From: a virus
Strand: one strand, 5' to 3'
Virus record (IMG/VR): IMGVR_UViG_3300037961_003616
Coordinates: 1-24,424 of that record
DNA: 24,424 nt
Part shown: piece by piece, positions 1-4,272 of the stretch
Layout of the letters: the number at the start of each line of letters is the position of its first letter
Position numbering within the stretch: position 1 is the first letter of the stretch
Made by a program: the position numbers and the translations under genes
The notes under the pieces: generated by a model
Database searches by the model: none
Told to the model about the DNA's origin: nothing
Seen by the model: the letters and a program-made list of their open reading frames with translations, nothing else

Positions 1-23
1 GTTCTAGTTGTATGAACAACACT
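1..23 (+). promoter_or_regulatory. Truncated copy of the repeated promoter-hairpin element
   Basis: The first 23 bases match positions 605-627 with a single difference (C at 4 versus G at 608). They are therefore the right-hand end of the same element seen complete at 578-627. The inverted repeat GTTG-TATGAA-CAAC encloses the start codon at 12, as it does in the other copy. The conserved upstream half lies outside the window, so promoter function is inferred only from the complete copies. Confidence 0.55.
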
Positions 24-254
24 ATAAAAAACGAAATGACTTTCCGCTATGCACTTTCTGTTCTTGAGGAACAATTTGATTCCACTTATCGTGGCATTTC
101 AACTGTAAAAGAAATGACAACTGATCTCATGTCTGCTATCAGTTTTGAGGGTGAAAATCCCGAGACTGTTTATCATCGGTTTGAGACTAAAGTTGGTCCG
201 AATCGTATTGTTAAAGAGGATCAAGTTATTGCACTTGCACAACACTACGTCTGA
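12..254 (+). CDS. Small hypothetical protein (80 aa)
   Basis: An open frame of 80 codons starts at the ATG embedded in the repeated promoter-hairpin element and ends with TGA at 252-254. I do not recognise the protein. It is soluble-looking, with no membrane segment or signal peptide, and mixed charge; the stretch around residues 15-45 looks helical. There is no Shine-Dalgarno sequence before the ATG. The gene at 264 follows after 9 bases, so the two are probably co-transcribed. Its first four residues (MNNT) recur in the protein starting at 616, because both starts lie inside copies of the same DNA element, so this does not show protein homology. The start could also be an internal ATG, but the recurrence of the element favours position 12. 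Function unknown. Confidence 0.7.
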   Translation: MNNTIKNEMTFRYALSVLEEQFDSTYRGISTVKEMTTDLMSAISFEGENPETVYHRFETKVGPNRIVKEDQVIALAQHYV

Positions 255-263
255 ACATTTCTG

Positions 264-563
264 ATGAACTACACACTCAAAGAACTGCAACAAAGAGTTA
301 ATCAACTCATCGAACAACAAGGTGAAAATGCATATTGTGCCGCATGGATTTACACCAAGGATGATTGTTATGTGAGGGATTTAGATGGTGAACTTAACTA
401 TGATCTAAACGTAGATGAACCTGAAGTTGTTGAACGTATCTTCAATGATGTAGGGAACATTGATTACATCTATCAGGTGATTCAAGAGTGTGTAGATGAA
501 TCTACTGAAGAACAATATATGGCATATCAACAAGAACTGGACGAATCACCATTAGTTCAATAA
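264..563 (+). CDS. Small acidic hypothetical protein (99 aa)
   Basis: A 99-residue frame begins 9 bases after the preceding stop. The protein is strongly acidic, rich in Asp, Glu and Gln, with no Cys-pair metal motif and no membrane segment. The N-terminal part (about residues 1-20) reads as an amphipathic helix, and residues 30-70 carry several short hydrophobic strands between acidic turns. Small acidic proteins of this kind are common among phage early proteins, where some act as decoys or inhibitors of host proteins, but nothing here points to a particular target. No Shine-Dalgarno is visible, and initiation may depend on coupling to the gene before it. Function unknown. Confidence 0.75.
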   Translation: MNYTLKELQQRVNQLIEQQGENAYCAAWIYTKDDCYVRDLDGELNYDLNVDEPEVVERIFNDVGNIDYIYQVIQECVDESTEEQYMAYQQELDESPLVQ

Positions 564-577
564 CAAGAACTTTGGCG

Positions 578-627
578 CTCTTAAAAGTTACTCACCTCGA
601 AAGTGTTGTAGTTGTATGAACAACACT
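578..627 (+). promoter_or_regulatory. Repeated promoter-hairpin element, copy A
   Basis: Bases 578-607 are identical over 30 positions to 1015-1044, and a 15-base core (AAAGTTACTCACCTC) also occurs at 2302-2316. The element sits just after one gene and ends at the start of the next. Arms AGTGTTG (602-608) and CAACACT (621-627) form an inverted repeat with the ATG at 616 in the loop. A weak -10 candidate is TGTAGT (607-612); the other copies have TATAGT in the same part of the element. Transcription would then start very near the ATG. Promoter activity is inferred from repetition and position. Confidence 0.55.
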
Positions 628-792
628 CTTTTTTCCGACTCTAACCTGACTGAACTTCAGGGTTTCATGTTTGACACAATGGCATCTGCTGATATGGCAG
701 TTGATTGGTTCTGCGAACGTTTCGATGTAAGTGCTACTGATGAAGTCATTGATTTTGTCATTGATGCACACTTTGCCTTTTTCGGTGAATGA
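616..792 (+). CDS. Small acidic hypothetical protein (58 aa)
   Basis: This short frame runs from the ATG at 616, inside the repeat element, to TGA at 790-792. It encodes 58 residues, is acidic and rich in Phe and Asp, and has no recognisable domain. Two things support it as a gene. The ATG falls at the same place in the repeat element as the gene at 12. Its stop overlaps the next start in an ATGA arrangement at 789-792, typical of translational coupling. No Shine-Dalgarno precedes it, and if transcription starts where the -10-like box predicts, the mRNA would be nearly leaderless. Function unknown. Confidence 0.65.
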   Translation: MNNTLFSDSNLTELQGFMFDTMASADMAVDWFCERFDVSATDEVIDFVIDAHFAFFGE

Positions 793-1007
793 CAGATAAC
801 GTCAAAACTTATCCACTCTTTTCTGAACTTTATCAAAAAACTATGTTTCAACACAAACTACCAAACGGCAAGATTATTATGCACTCAGGATTGCCCAAAC
901 ATCTTGCTATCAAACGCACGGAAGATTACAAGCGTTGGGAACAAGAACACCGTGAAGAATTAGAGGTTTCTTCACAACAACTGTTCGATGATATGTTTGG
1001 AGGTTGA
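789..1007 (+). CDS. Small basic hypothetical protein (72 aa)
   Basis: A 72-residue frame starts inside the stop codon of the previous gene (ATGA at 789-792), so the two are probably translated together. The middle third is basic and aromatic (about residues 20-50), and the C-terminal part (about 48-70) is acidic and probably helical, ending in Gly-Gly. No membrane segment, Cys cluster or known motif is visible. It is followed after 7 bases by copy B of the repeat element, so the 616-789 pair looks like one short transcription unit. Function unknown. Confidence 0.7.
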   Translation: MTDNVKTYPLFSELYQKTMFQHKLPNGKIIMHSGLPKHLAIKRTEDYKRWEQEHREELEVSSQQLFDDMFGG

Positions 1008-1014
1008 TTTACTC

Positions 1015-1075
1015 CTCTTAAAAGTTACTCACCTCGAAAGTGTTCTTATAGTGTGAGGCACAACTCACACAACAC
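1015..1075 (+). promoter_or_regulatory. Repeated promoter-hairpin element, copy B
   Basis: The first 30 bases equal those of copy A. A good -10 box, TATAGT, lies at 1047-1052. The hexamer 17 bases upstream is GTTACT (1024-1029), which is not a standard -35. Immediately downstream is a perfect inverted repeat, GTGTGAG (1051-1057) and CTCACAC (1064-1070). An outer pair, GTGTT (1040-1044) and AACAC (1071-1075), mirrors the arm position in copies A and C. An unstructured CA-rich leader then leads to the gene at 1098. Confidence 0.6.
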
Positions 1076-1097
1076 AAACCAACTTTAATTCTCTCAA

Positions 1098-1445
1098 ATG
1101 CGTAAGATCGAAAAGCAAATGTGTCAAGCAGTTCAGTCTAACAAAGATTGGCAATCTGGTAACACTTCTGTTCACTTTGATCCTGAAACTGGTGTTTCTA
1201 TTGTTCGCCTTCATGGTAACAAAATCGCTGAGGTTTCTGATAACGACATGACTATCTTTGATGGTGGTTATCAGTCTCTCACTACAAAGTCTCGCCTTAA
1301 TGCACTTTGTGATTATTTCTGCATTGATGGTGAAGGTGTTTTCCAAAAGGATTTCACCTGGTATGTAAGAAAGTTTGTAGGTGCAATTAACGGACAATCT
1401 AAGTTCGTCACTGAAACTTTCAACAACGGTTATGTCTTTGCCTGA
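1098..1445 (+). CDS. Conserved cyanophage hypothetical protein (115 aa)
   Basis: This frame encodes 115 residues from ATG at 1098 to TGA at 1443-1445. From memory it resembles a small protein found in many cyanophage genomes: it begins MRKIEKQM, has HGNKIAEV near residue 40, then YQSLTTKSRLNAL, and ends in an aromatic segment near a QKDFTWYV motif. No function is assigned to that family that I know of. Strands alternate with basic turns and there is no membrane segment. The leader is CA-rich with no Shine-Dalgarno. Promoter copy B lies directly upstream. Recognition is by recall, not by a database search. Confidence 0.8.
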   Translation: MRKIEKQMCQAVQSNKDWQSGNTSVHFDPETGVSIVRLHGNKIAEVSDNDMTIFDGGYQSLTTKSRLNALCDYFCIDGEGVFQKDFTWYVRKFVGAINGQSKFVTETFNNGYVFA

Positions 1446-1503
1446 TGTAATCATAGAGGGGTTACTAACACTCTCCTCTCTATAATTACTTCACTTAATT
1501 AAC

Positions 1504-1555
1504 AATCTAGGCAGTACAGGATTGGGAGACTGATTCACAACGTAAGACCTAGATT
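1504..1555. other. Inverted repeat closing a 52-base intergenic segment
   Basis: Arms AATCTAGG (1504-1511) and CCTAGATT (1548-1555) are perfectly complementary over 8 bases and enclose 36 bases between two genes. As RNA this would be a closed stem with a large internal loop. It lacks the T-arm consensus and length of a tRNA, and there is no T-run, so it is not an intrinsic terminator. A TATAAT box at 1481-1486 lies upstream and could drive it or the gene at 1580. It may be a small structured RNA or a leader of that gene. Confidence 0.4.
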
Positions 1556-1579
1556 TAACTATCACTTTCTTTTCTTATT

Positions 1580-1714
1580 ATGTCTAAGGAAACTGCAATC
1601 GGTATGCTCAAAGTGGGTAACACTGGAGACGATATTCTTCGGATTCTAGATGTTATTGTTTCTGATATTGAGAGTGAGAAAACTATCAATGAGATTGCTG
1701 AAATCCTGTTCTGA
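1580..1714 (+). CDS. Small conserved hypothetical protein (44 aa)
   Basis: A 44-codon frame runs from ATG at 1580 to TGA at 1712-1714. The protein is predicted to be two helices joined by a loop: residues 1-11 and about 17-43, with a GNTGDDIL turn between. I recall similar short proteins with a G-N/S-T-G-D/E-x-I-L motif followed by a Leu/Ile-Val-rich helix in other cyanophages, but know no function. A strong intrinsic terminator begins 17 bases after the stop, which supports this being a real transcribed gene. The 5' region contains the 1504-1555 inverted repeat. Confidence 0.7.
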   Translation: MSKETAIGMLKVGNTGDDILRILDVIVSDIESEKTINEIAEILF

Positions 1715-1730
1715 TTGATAGTTACTAGAG

Positions 1731-1761
1731 AAGGGGGAAATAACACAAAATCCCCCTTTTT
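1731..1761 (+). terminator. Rho-independent terminator
   Basis: Stem arms AAGGGGGA (1731-1738) and TCCCCCTT (1751-1758) pair over 8 bases around a 12-base loop, followed by a T-run to 1761. It lies just after the 44 aa gene and closes that unit. Confidence 0.85.
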
Positions 1762-1784
1762 CTGCCCAAATATATAAAGATTGC

Positions 1785-1812
1785 CCTTTTTTTATATTAA
1801 AAAAGGTTTTTT
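1785..1812. terminator. Possible second or bidirectional terminator
   Basis: CCTTTTTT (1785-1792) and AAAAAAGG (1799-1806) pair around a 6-base loop and are followed by six T at 1807-1812. The stem is AT-rich and so weaker than the one at 1731. It is also T-rich on the opposite strand. Confidence 0.4.
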
Positions 1813-1864
1813 AAATGTATTTGAATTGTTTGTATCGCTTCTAACATTATGGTAAAGGAGTTAC

Positions 1865-1966
1865 TTAAGAGGGTATCTAAAGGGTCTTCAGAGTATCTTT
1901 GCAGTCACTTTATGTCCTCTTAAATCCTCTCAGGTCTTGTGATCTTAGCCCGCACTCTATCACAAG
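1865..1966. other. Structured gene-free stretch with two inverted repeats
   Basis: The 400 bases from 1715 to 2114 hold no convincing gene. Besides the terminators, they contain two perfect 8-bp inverted repeats: TTAAGAGG (1865-1872) with CCTCTTAA (1916-1923), closing 43 bases, and CTTGTGAT (1936-1943) with ATCACAAG (1959-1966), closing 15 bases. A 24-codon frame at 1849-1923 has no ribosome site and is not called. The paired arms make a small structured RNA or protein-binding sites plausible. Neither has a T-run. Confidence 0.4.
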
Positions 1967-2025
1967 AACGCAGAAAAGTCAAGCACCCCCGCATAAGTTT
2001 TTCAGGGACTTGACACGCAAAAAAC

Positions 2026-2086
2026 ATAAGCGTCCCTCATAAATAACCGTTGTGAGGTTGACATATAGAGACGCTTATTCTACACT
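2026..2086 (+). promoter_or_regulatory. Sigma70-type promoter with overlapping 9-bp inverted repeat
   Basis: TTGACA (2058-2063) and TACACT (2081-2086) are spaced by 17 bases, a strong vegetative-type promoter for the gene at 2115. The sequence ATAAGCGTC (2026-2034) pairs perfectly with GACGCTTAT (2070-2078), and the right arm lies inside the promoter spacer, as an operator would. A shorter pair, CCTCA (2035-2039) and TGAGG (2053-2057), is nested within. Regulation by a bound protein is inferred. Confidence 0.7.
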
Positions 2087-2114
2087 GTAAAAGCATCACA
2101 CCACTCGGAGAATT

Positions 2115-2288
2115 ATGCCCACTATCTACCAACAGGCACAGAAGCAACGTTATCGCATCACCTTGGATATTGAGGCACTGGGAGATTTTGACCCCCATAA
2201 TATCAACTGGGAAAGGTTGTTTGAACTCGAAGGTTCTGAGCGTTGTGATGCTTATGTGGAGGACCTAAGTACACCTGACACTTGGTGA
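2115..2288 (+). CDS. Small hypothetical protein (57 aa)
   Basis: A 57-codon frame runs from ATG at 2115 to TGA at 2286-2288. It has the best Shine-Dalgarno of the early block: GGAG at 2107-2110, four bases before the ATG. It also has a clear sigma70-type promoter upstream (-10 at 2081-2086). The N-terminal 20 residues are basic and polar, then a hydrophobic, acidic C-terminal half includes NINWERLFEL and ends in Trp. No domain is recognised. Copy C of the repeat element starts about 12 bases after the stop, so this gene may be transcribed alone or read through into the gene at 2356. Confidence 0.7.
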   Translation: MPTIYQQAQKQRYRITLDIEALGDFDPHNINWERLFELEGSERCDAYVEDLSTPDTW

Positions 2289-2300
2289 TTACATAGGGTT

Positions 2301-2343
2301 CAAAGTTACTCACCTCCAAAGCGTTCTTATAGTATAGGAACGC
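2301..2343 (+). promoter_or_regulatory. Repeated promoter-hairpin element, copy C
   Basis: The core AAAGTTACTCACCTC (2302-2316) equals copies A and B, and TATAGT at 2328-2333 has the same spacing from GTTACT as in copy B. Arms GCGTTC (2321-2326) and GAACGC (2338-2343) form an inverted repeat at the place where copies A and B have different but also complementary arms. An SD-less CA-rich leader follows, to the gene at 2356. Confidence 0.6.
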
Positions 2344-2355
2344 AATCAACCAACA

Positions 2356-2691
2356 ATGACCACCAAATCCCTCGACAATCTTCTGGAGATTTCTAACACT
2401 CTCGAAGCACAAGGTAAGAAGGTCAGTGTTAAGGTTCTCAAGACACGTGGACCCCGTAAAGGTGAAACAATGCAGCGCAATTCACAGCACGGTCGTGGTT
2501 ATGCTCTGGGTAACATTGGCGCTGGTGATTGTCAATTAGCGTCTCATGCTGTTGGTGGTGGTAAAGGACAAACCATCACTAAAGTTACTGGGTTGGGTAA
2601 AGAAATGGTGTCAAATCTTTCTGAGGTTCGGCGTCGTTATGCAGCACAGATTAAAGCAGATCGTAAGGCAGCAGCATTGGACCGTCGTTGA
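2356..2691 (+). CDS. Basic hypothetical protein (111 aa)
   Basis: A 111-residue frame runs from ATG at 2356 to TGA at 2689-2691 and ends just before an intrinsic terminator. The protein is strongly basic. Residues 1-20 are probably helical, and 21-40 contain Lys/Arg clusters (VKVLKTRGPRKGE). Residues 40-75 are Gly-rich with polar patches, and the last 30 residues form a highly basic Ala/Arg/Lys helix. This composition fits a nucleic-acid-binding protein, but there is no zinc site or helix-turn-helix I can name, so that role is inference. It is driven by promoter-hairpin copy C and has no Shine-Dalgarno. Many CGT codons give it a more host-like look than the AT-rich structural genes. Confidence 0.75.
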   Translation: MTTKSLDNLLEISNTLEAQGKKVSVKVLKTRGPRKGETMQRNSQHGRGYALGNIGAGDCQLASHAVGGGKGQTITKVTGLGKEMVSNLSEVRRRYAAQIKADRKAAALDRR

Positions 2692-2698
2692 TACTTAG

Positions 2699-2732
2699 AG
2701 GGGGCACGGTGGTTGACACTTTGTCCCCTTTT
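2699..2732 (+). terminator. Intrinsic terminator with an internal promoter
   Basis: AGGGGGCA (2699-2706) pairs with TGTCCCCT (2722-2729), with one G-T wobble, and is followed by TTTT. The loop contains TTGACA, the -35 box of the next promoter, so one unit ends and another may begin within the same 45 bases. Confidence 0.65.
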
Positions 2733-2742
2733 ATGCTATTAT
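2713..2742 (+). promoter_or_regulatory. Sigma70-type promoter
   Basis: TTGACA (2713-2718) and TATTAT (2737-2742) are separated by 18 bases. Its nearest good downstream gene is at 2951, about 200 bases away, leaving a long leader. A 28-codon frame begins at 2749, about where transcription should start. Confidence 0.6.
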
Positions 2743-2780
2743 GGCAGTATGCGTGTTCGGCAGTTATTGTGCCCTTATGT

Positions 2781-2813
2781 GTTAACGGGCGGGGCGCGTA
2801 ACGGGGGGCGTTA
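2781..2813. other. G-rich pocket with small repeats
   Basis: This stretch has G-runs of 3, 4 and 6 in otherwise AT-rich DNA. Similar units starting TAACGG occur at 2783 and 2799, and TAACG (2799-2803) pairs with CGTTA (2809-2813) across five G. The rest of 2743-2950 shows AT-rich sequence with no clear gene. Confidence 0.45.
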
Positions 2814-2950
2814 TAAAAATCGCATAAGTCCCTAACCTACACTGTATGTCTTTTGCGAGCTCTATATCACTCTCATAAAAAAATTCCGGCAGATATAAAA
2901 ACGCCTGTAAGGTTCGCTATATAAGAAAAAATTTTCCCCATAAAAAATCT

Positions 2951-3148
2951 ATGAAAAAGGAAAAAGTATATCACATCTATGCAAAGGAAGAATGTATATA
3001 CAATAATTTGACAGAGAAAGAATTTGAGAAGACGTGGCAATCATTAAAGGGTATGGTTGGACTTATGAAGACTGATTATACAGAAGAGGATATTAGTTAT
3101 GAAGTATGTGAGGTGAACCGAACTTCAACGGTAGACACTAGTCATTGA
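2951..3148 (+). CDS. Small conserved cyanophage hypothetical protein (65 aa)
   Basis: A 65-codon frame runs from ATG at 2951 to TGA at 3146-3148. From memory it resembles a short protein in several cyanomyoviruses that begins MKKEKVYHIYAKEECI and has a helical LTEKEFEKTW segment and a GLMKTDYTEEDISYE tail. Its function is not known to me. It is highly charged, with an N-terminal beta strand pair followed by one long helix, and no membrane segment. The stop codon overlaps the TTGACA box of the next promoter. No good ribosome site is visible, and the upstream 20 bases are very AT-rich. Confidence 0.75.
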   Translation: MKKEKVYHIYAKEECIYNNLTEKEFEKTWQSLKGMVGLMKTDYTEEDISYEVCEVNRTSTVDTSH

Positions 3149-3173
3149 CAACGGATAGATAGCACAGTATAAT
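3145..3173 (+). promoter_or_regulatory. Perfect consensus sigma70 promoter
   Basis: TTGACA (3145-3150), 17 bases, then TATAAT (3168-3173): both hexamers and the spacing are the exact consensus. Transcription would start near 3180, about 15 bases before the glycosyltransferase start. The -35 box shares bases with the stop codon of the preceding gene. Confidence 0.85.
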
Positions 3174-3194
3174 TGAATTGAGTTTCTAAGACTT

Positions 3195-3962
3195 ATGGCA
3201 AAAGGATTTACAGTTAAAGCAGCAGCACCAAAGAAGAAAGCAGAAGATTGGGATATTGCTGCAATTAAGGAAAGGATGCGAGGAAAGCAGATTGTATTCT
3301 GTCTACCTGGACGTGGGTGTTCTTTTACGTTTCTGAAGAACTTTGTACAACTGTGCTTTGATATGGTACAGAATGGTATGGGTATTCAGATTAGTCAAGA
3401 CTATTCGTCTATGGTTAACTTTGCACGTTGTAAGGTACTTGGAGCGAATGTATTGCGTGGACCGAATCAGATTCCATGGGATGGTAAGTTGAATTATGAT
3501 TATCAATTGTGGATTGATAGTGATATTGTATTTGACACGAATAAGTTTTGGCAGTTGTGTGACTTAGCATTGAATGCAGAAGGTGAAGAGAAAGAGATTG
3601 TAAGTGGTTGGTATGCAACTGAAGATGGACATACAACGAGTGTTGCACATTGGTTAGAGGAGGATGATTTCCGTAAGAATGGTGGAGTGATGAACCACGA
3701 GACTGTGGAATCAATTCAGAAGCGGCGGAAGCCTTTCACTGTAGATTACACAGGTTTTGGGTGGGTGCTCATTAAGAAGGGAGTCTTTGAGAATCTTGAG
3801 TATCCTTGGTTTGCACCGAAGATGCAAGTCTTTGAATCTGGTGCAGTACAAGATATGTGTGGAGAGGATGTCTCATTCTGTCTTGATGCAATTGAAAAGA
3901 ACTTCAAGATTTGGTGCGATCCTCGGATTCGTGTTGGACATGAAAAGACTCGTGTGATTTGA
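3195..3962 (+). CDS. Putative glycosyltransferase (family 2-like fold)
   Basis: This gene encodes 255 residues with features of a GT-A type glycosyltransferase, an enzyme that moves a sugar from a nucleotide-sugar to an acceptor in the cytoplasm. Residues 31-40 (KQIVFCLPGR) form the first strand. WIDSDIVF at 106-113 carries the Asp-x-Asp (108-110) expected to hold the metal and sugar nucleotide. GED at 223-225 precedes a helix, and a late His (249) follows strand WCDPRIRVGH, the usual order in such enzymes. The N-terminal 18 residues are basic and probably disordered. The donor and acceptor cannot be read from sequence; candidates are phage DNA bases, virion proteins or host surface glycans. 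It starts an operon-like run, with the next gene 3 bases after its stop, under a perfect promoter. Similar genes lie near baseplate genes in other cyanophages (recall). Confidence 0.72.
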   Translation: MAKGFTVKAAAPKKKAEDWDIAAIKERMRGKQIVFCLPGRGCSFTFLKNFVQLCFDMVQNGMGIQISQDYSSMVNFARCKVLGANVLRGPNQIPWDGKLNYDYQLWIDSDIVFDTNKFWQLCDLALNAEGEEKEIVSGWYATEDGHTTSVAHWLEEDDFRKNGGVMNHETVESIQKRRKPFTVDYTGFGWVLIKKGVFENLEYPWFAPKMQVFESGAVQDMCGEDVSFCLDAIEKNFKIWCDPRIRVGHEKTRVI

Positions 3963-3965
3963 CCC

Positions 3966-4139
3966 ATGTATAACATCTTATGCAATGGACGTAAGATACA
4001 TGAGAATCTCAGTGCTGAAGAATGTGCTGAGATTCTTGACGATTATGCTCAGAAGTATTATGATAATACTGATGACACCATCAAACCCGACCAATATAAA
4101 ATTGAGGTAATTGAAAATGGCAATGATGAAGCAGGGTAA
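3966..4139 (+). CDS. Small conserved cyanophage hypothetical protein (57 aa)
   Basis: A 57-codon frame begins 3 bases after the glycosyltransferase stop and ends with TAA at 4137-4139, overlapping the next gene. The protein opens MYNILCNGRKIHENLSAEEC, continues as an acidic helix (AEILDDYAQKYYD) and ends in an acidic tail. I recall short proteins with the same CNG-x-x-I-H-x-NLSAEEC start beside this glycosyltransferase in other cyanophages; their role is unknown. The tight spacing implies co-translation. It might be a partner of the glycosyltransferase, but only position suggests that. Confidence 0.75.
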   Translation: MYNILCNGRKIHENLSAEECAEILDDYAQKYYDNTDDTIKPDQYKIEVIENGNDEAG

Positions 4140-4251
4140 TTATATTCCCGGGAAACCGAAAAAGACGCGGCAGGGTAATTCGCAGAACACTCTACTTGCA
4201 GCAACGAGTCGTAATAAGAAAAAGAAGCGTTATCGTGGGCAAGGTAAATAA
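4117..4251 (+). CDS. Very basic 44 aa conserved cyanophage protein
   Basis: A 44-codon frame starts at ATG 4117 and overlaps the end of the preceding gene by 23 bases in another frame. It is extremely basic: MAMMKQGNYIPGKPKK at the start and a Lys/Arg run near residues 34-44, rich in Gly, Asn and Gln and with almost no acidic residues. From recall, a close version (GNY-x-PGKPK, QGNSQNT, RGQG) is found in many cyanomyoviruses, with no function known to me. Its composition is that of a disordered nucleic-acid or ribosome binder. The later in-frame ATGs at residues 3 and 4 are alternative starts. Confidence 0.75.
   Translation: MAMMKQGNYIPGKPKKTRQGNSQNTLLAATSRNKKKKRYRGQGK
4243..4251 (+). promoter_or_regulatory. 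Weak late-promoter-like box
   Basis: GGTAAATAA resembles the T4 late box TATAAATA in its last six bases. It overlaps the stop of the 44 aa gene, 18-22 bases before the gene at 4273. The match is less good than the boxes at 5122 and 19441. Confidence 0.35.
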
Positions 4252-4272
4252 ACATAGCGAAAACAATTATGA

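Noticed and set aside
1065-1454. Reverse-strand 129-codon frame over the gene at 1098
   Set aside because: It is longer than the plus-strand gene, but the plus frame matches a cyanophage family by recall, and promoter copy B points in the plus direction. No minus-strand signals were seen.
1504-1555. Possible tRNA
   Set aside because: The segment is too short and has no T-arm or anticodon-arm pattern; only the outer 8-bp pairing is tRNA-like.
1849-1923. 24-codon frame beginning MVKELLKRV
   Set aside because: No ribosome site, very short, and its coding span coincides with the 1865-1923 inverted repeat, which explains the sequence better.
2010-2044. Extra TTGACA at 2010-2015 as a promoter
   Set aside because: No -10 box at 16-18 bases; the nearest (CATAAA) is 23 bases away. 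The promoter at 2058-2086 is clearly better.
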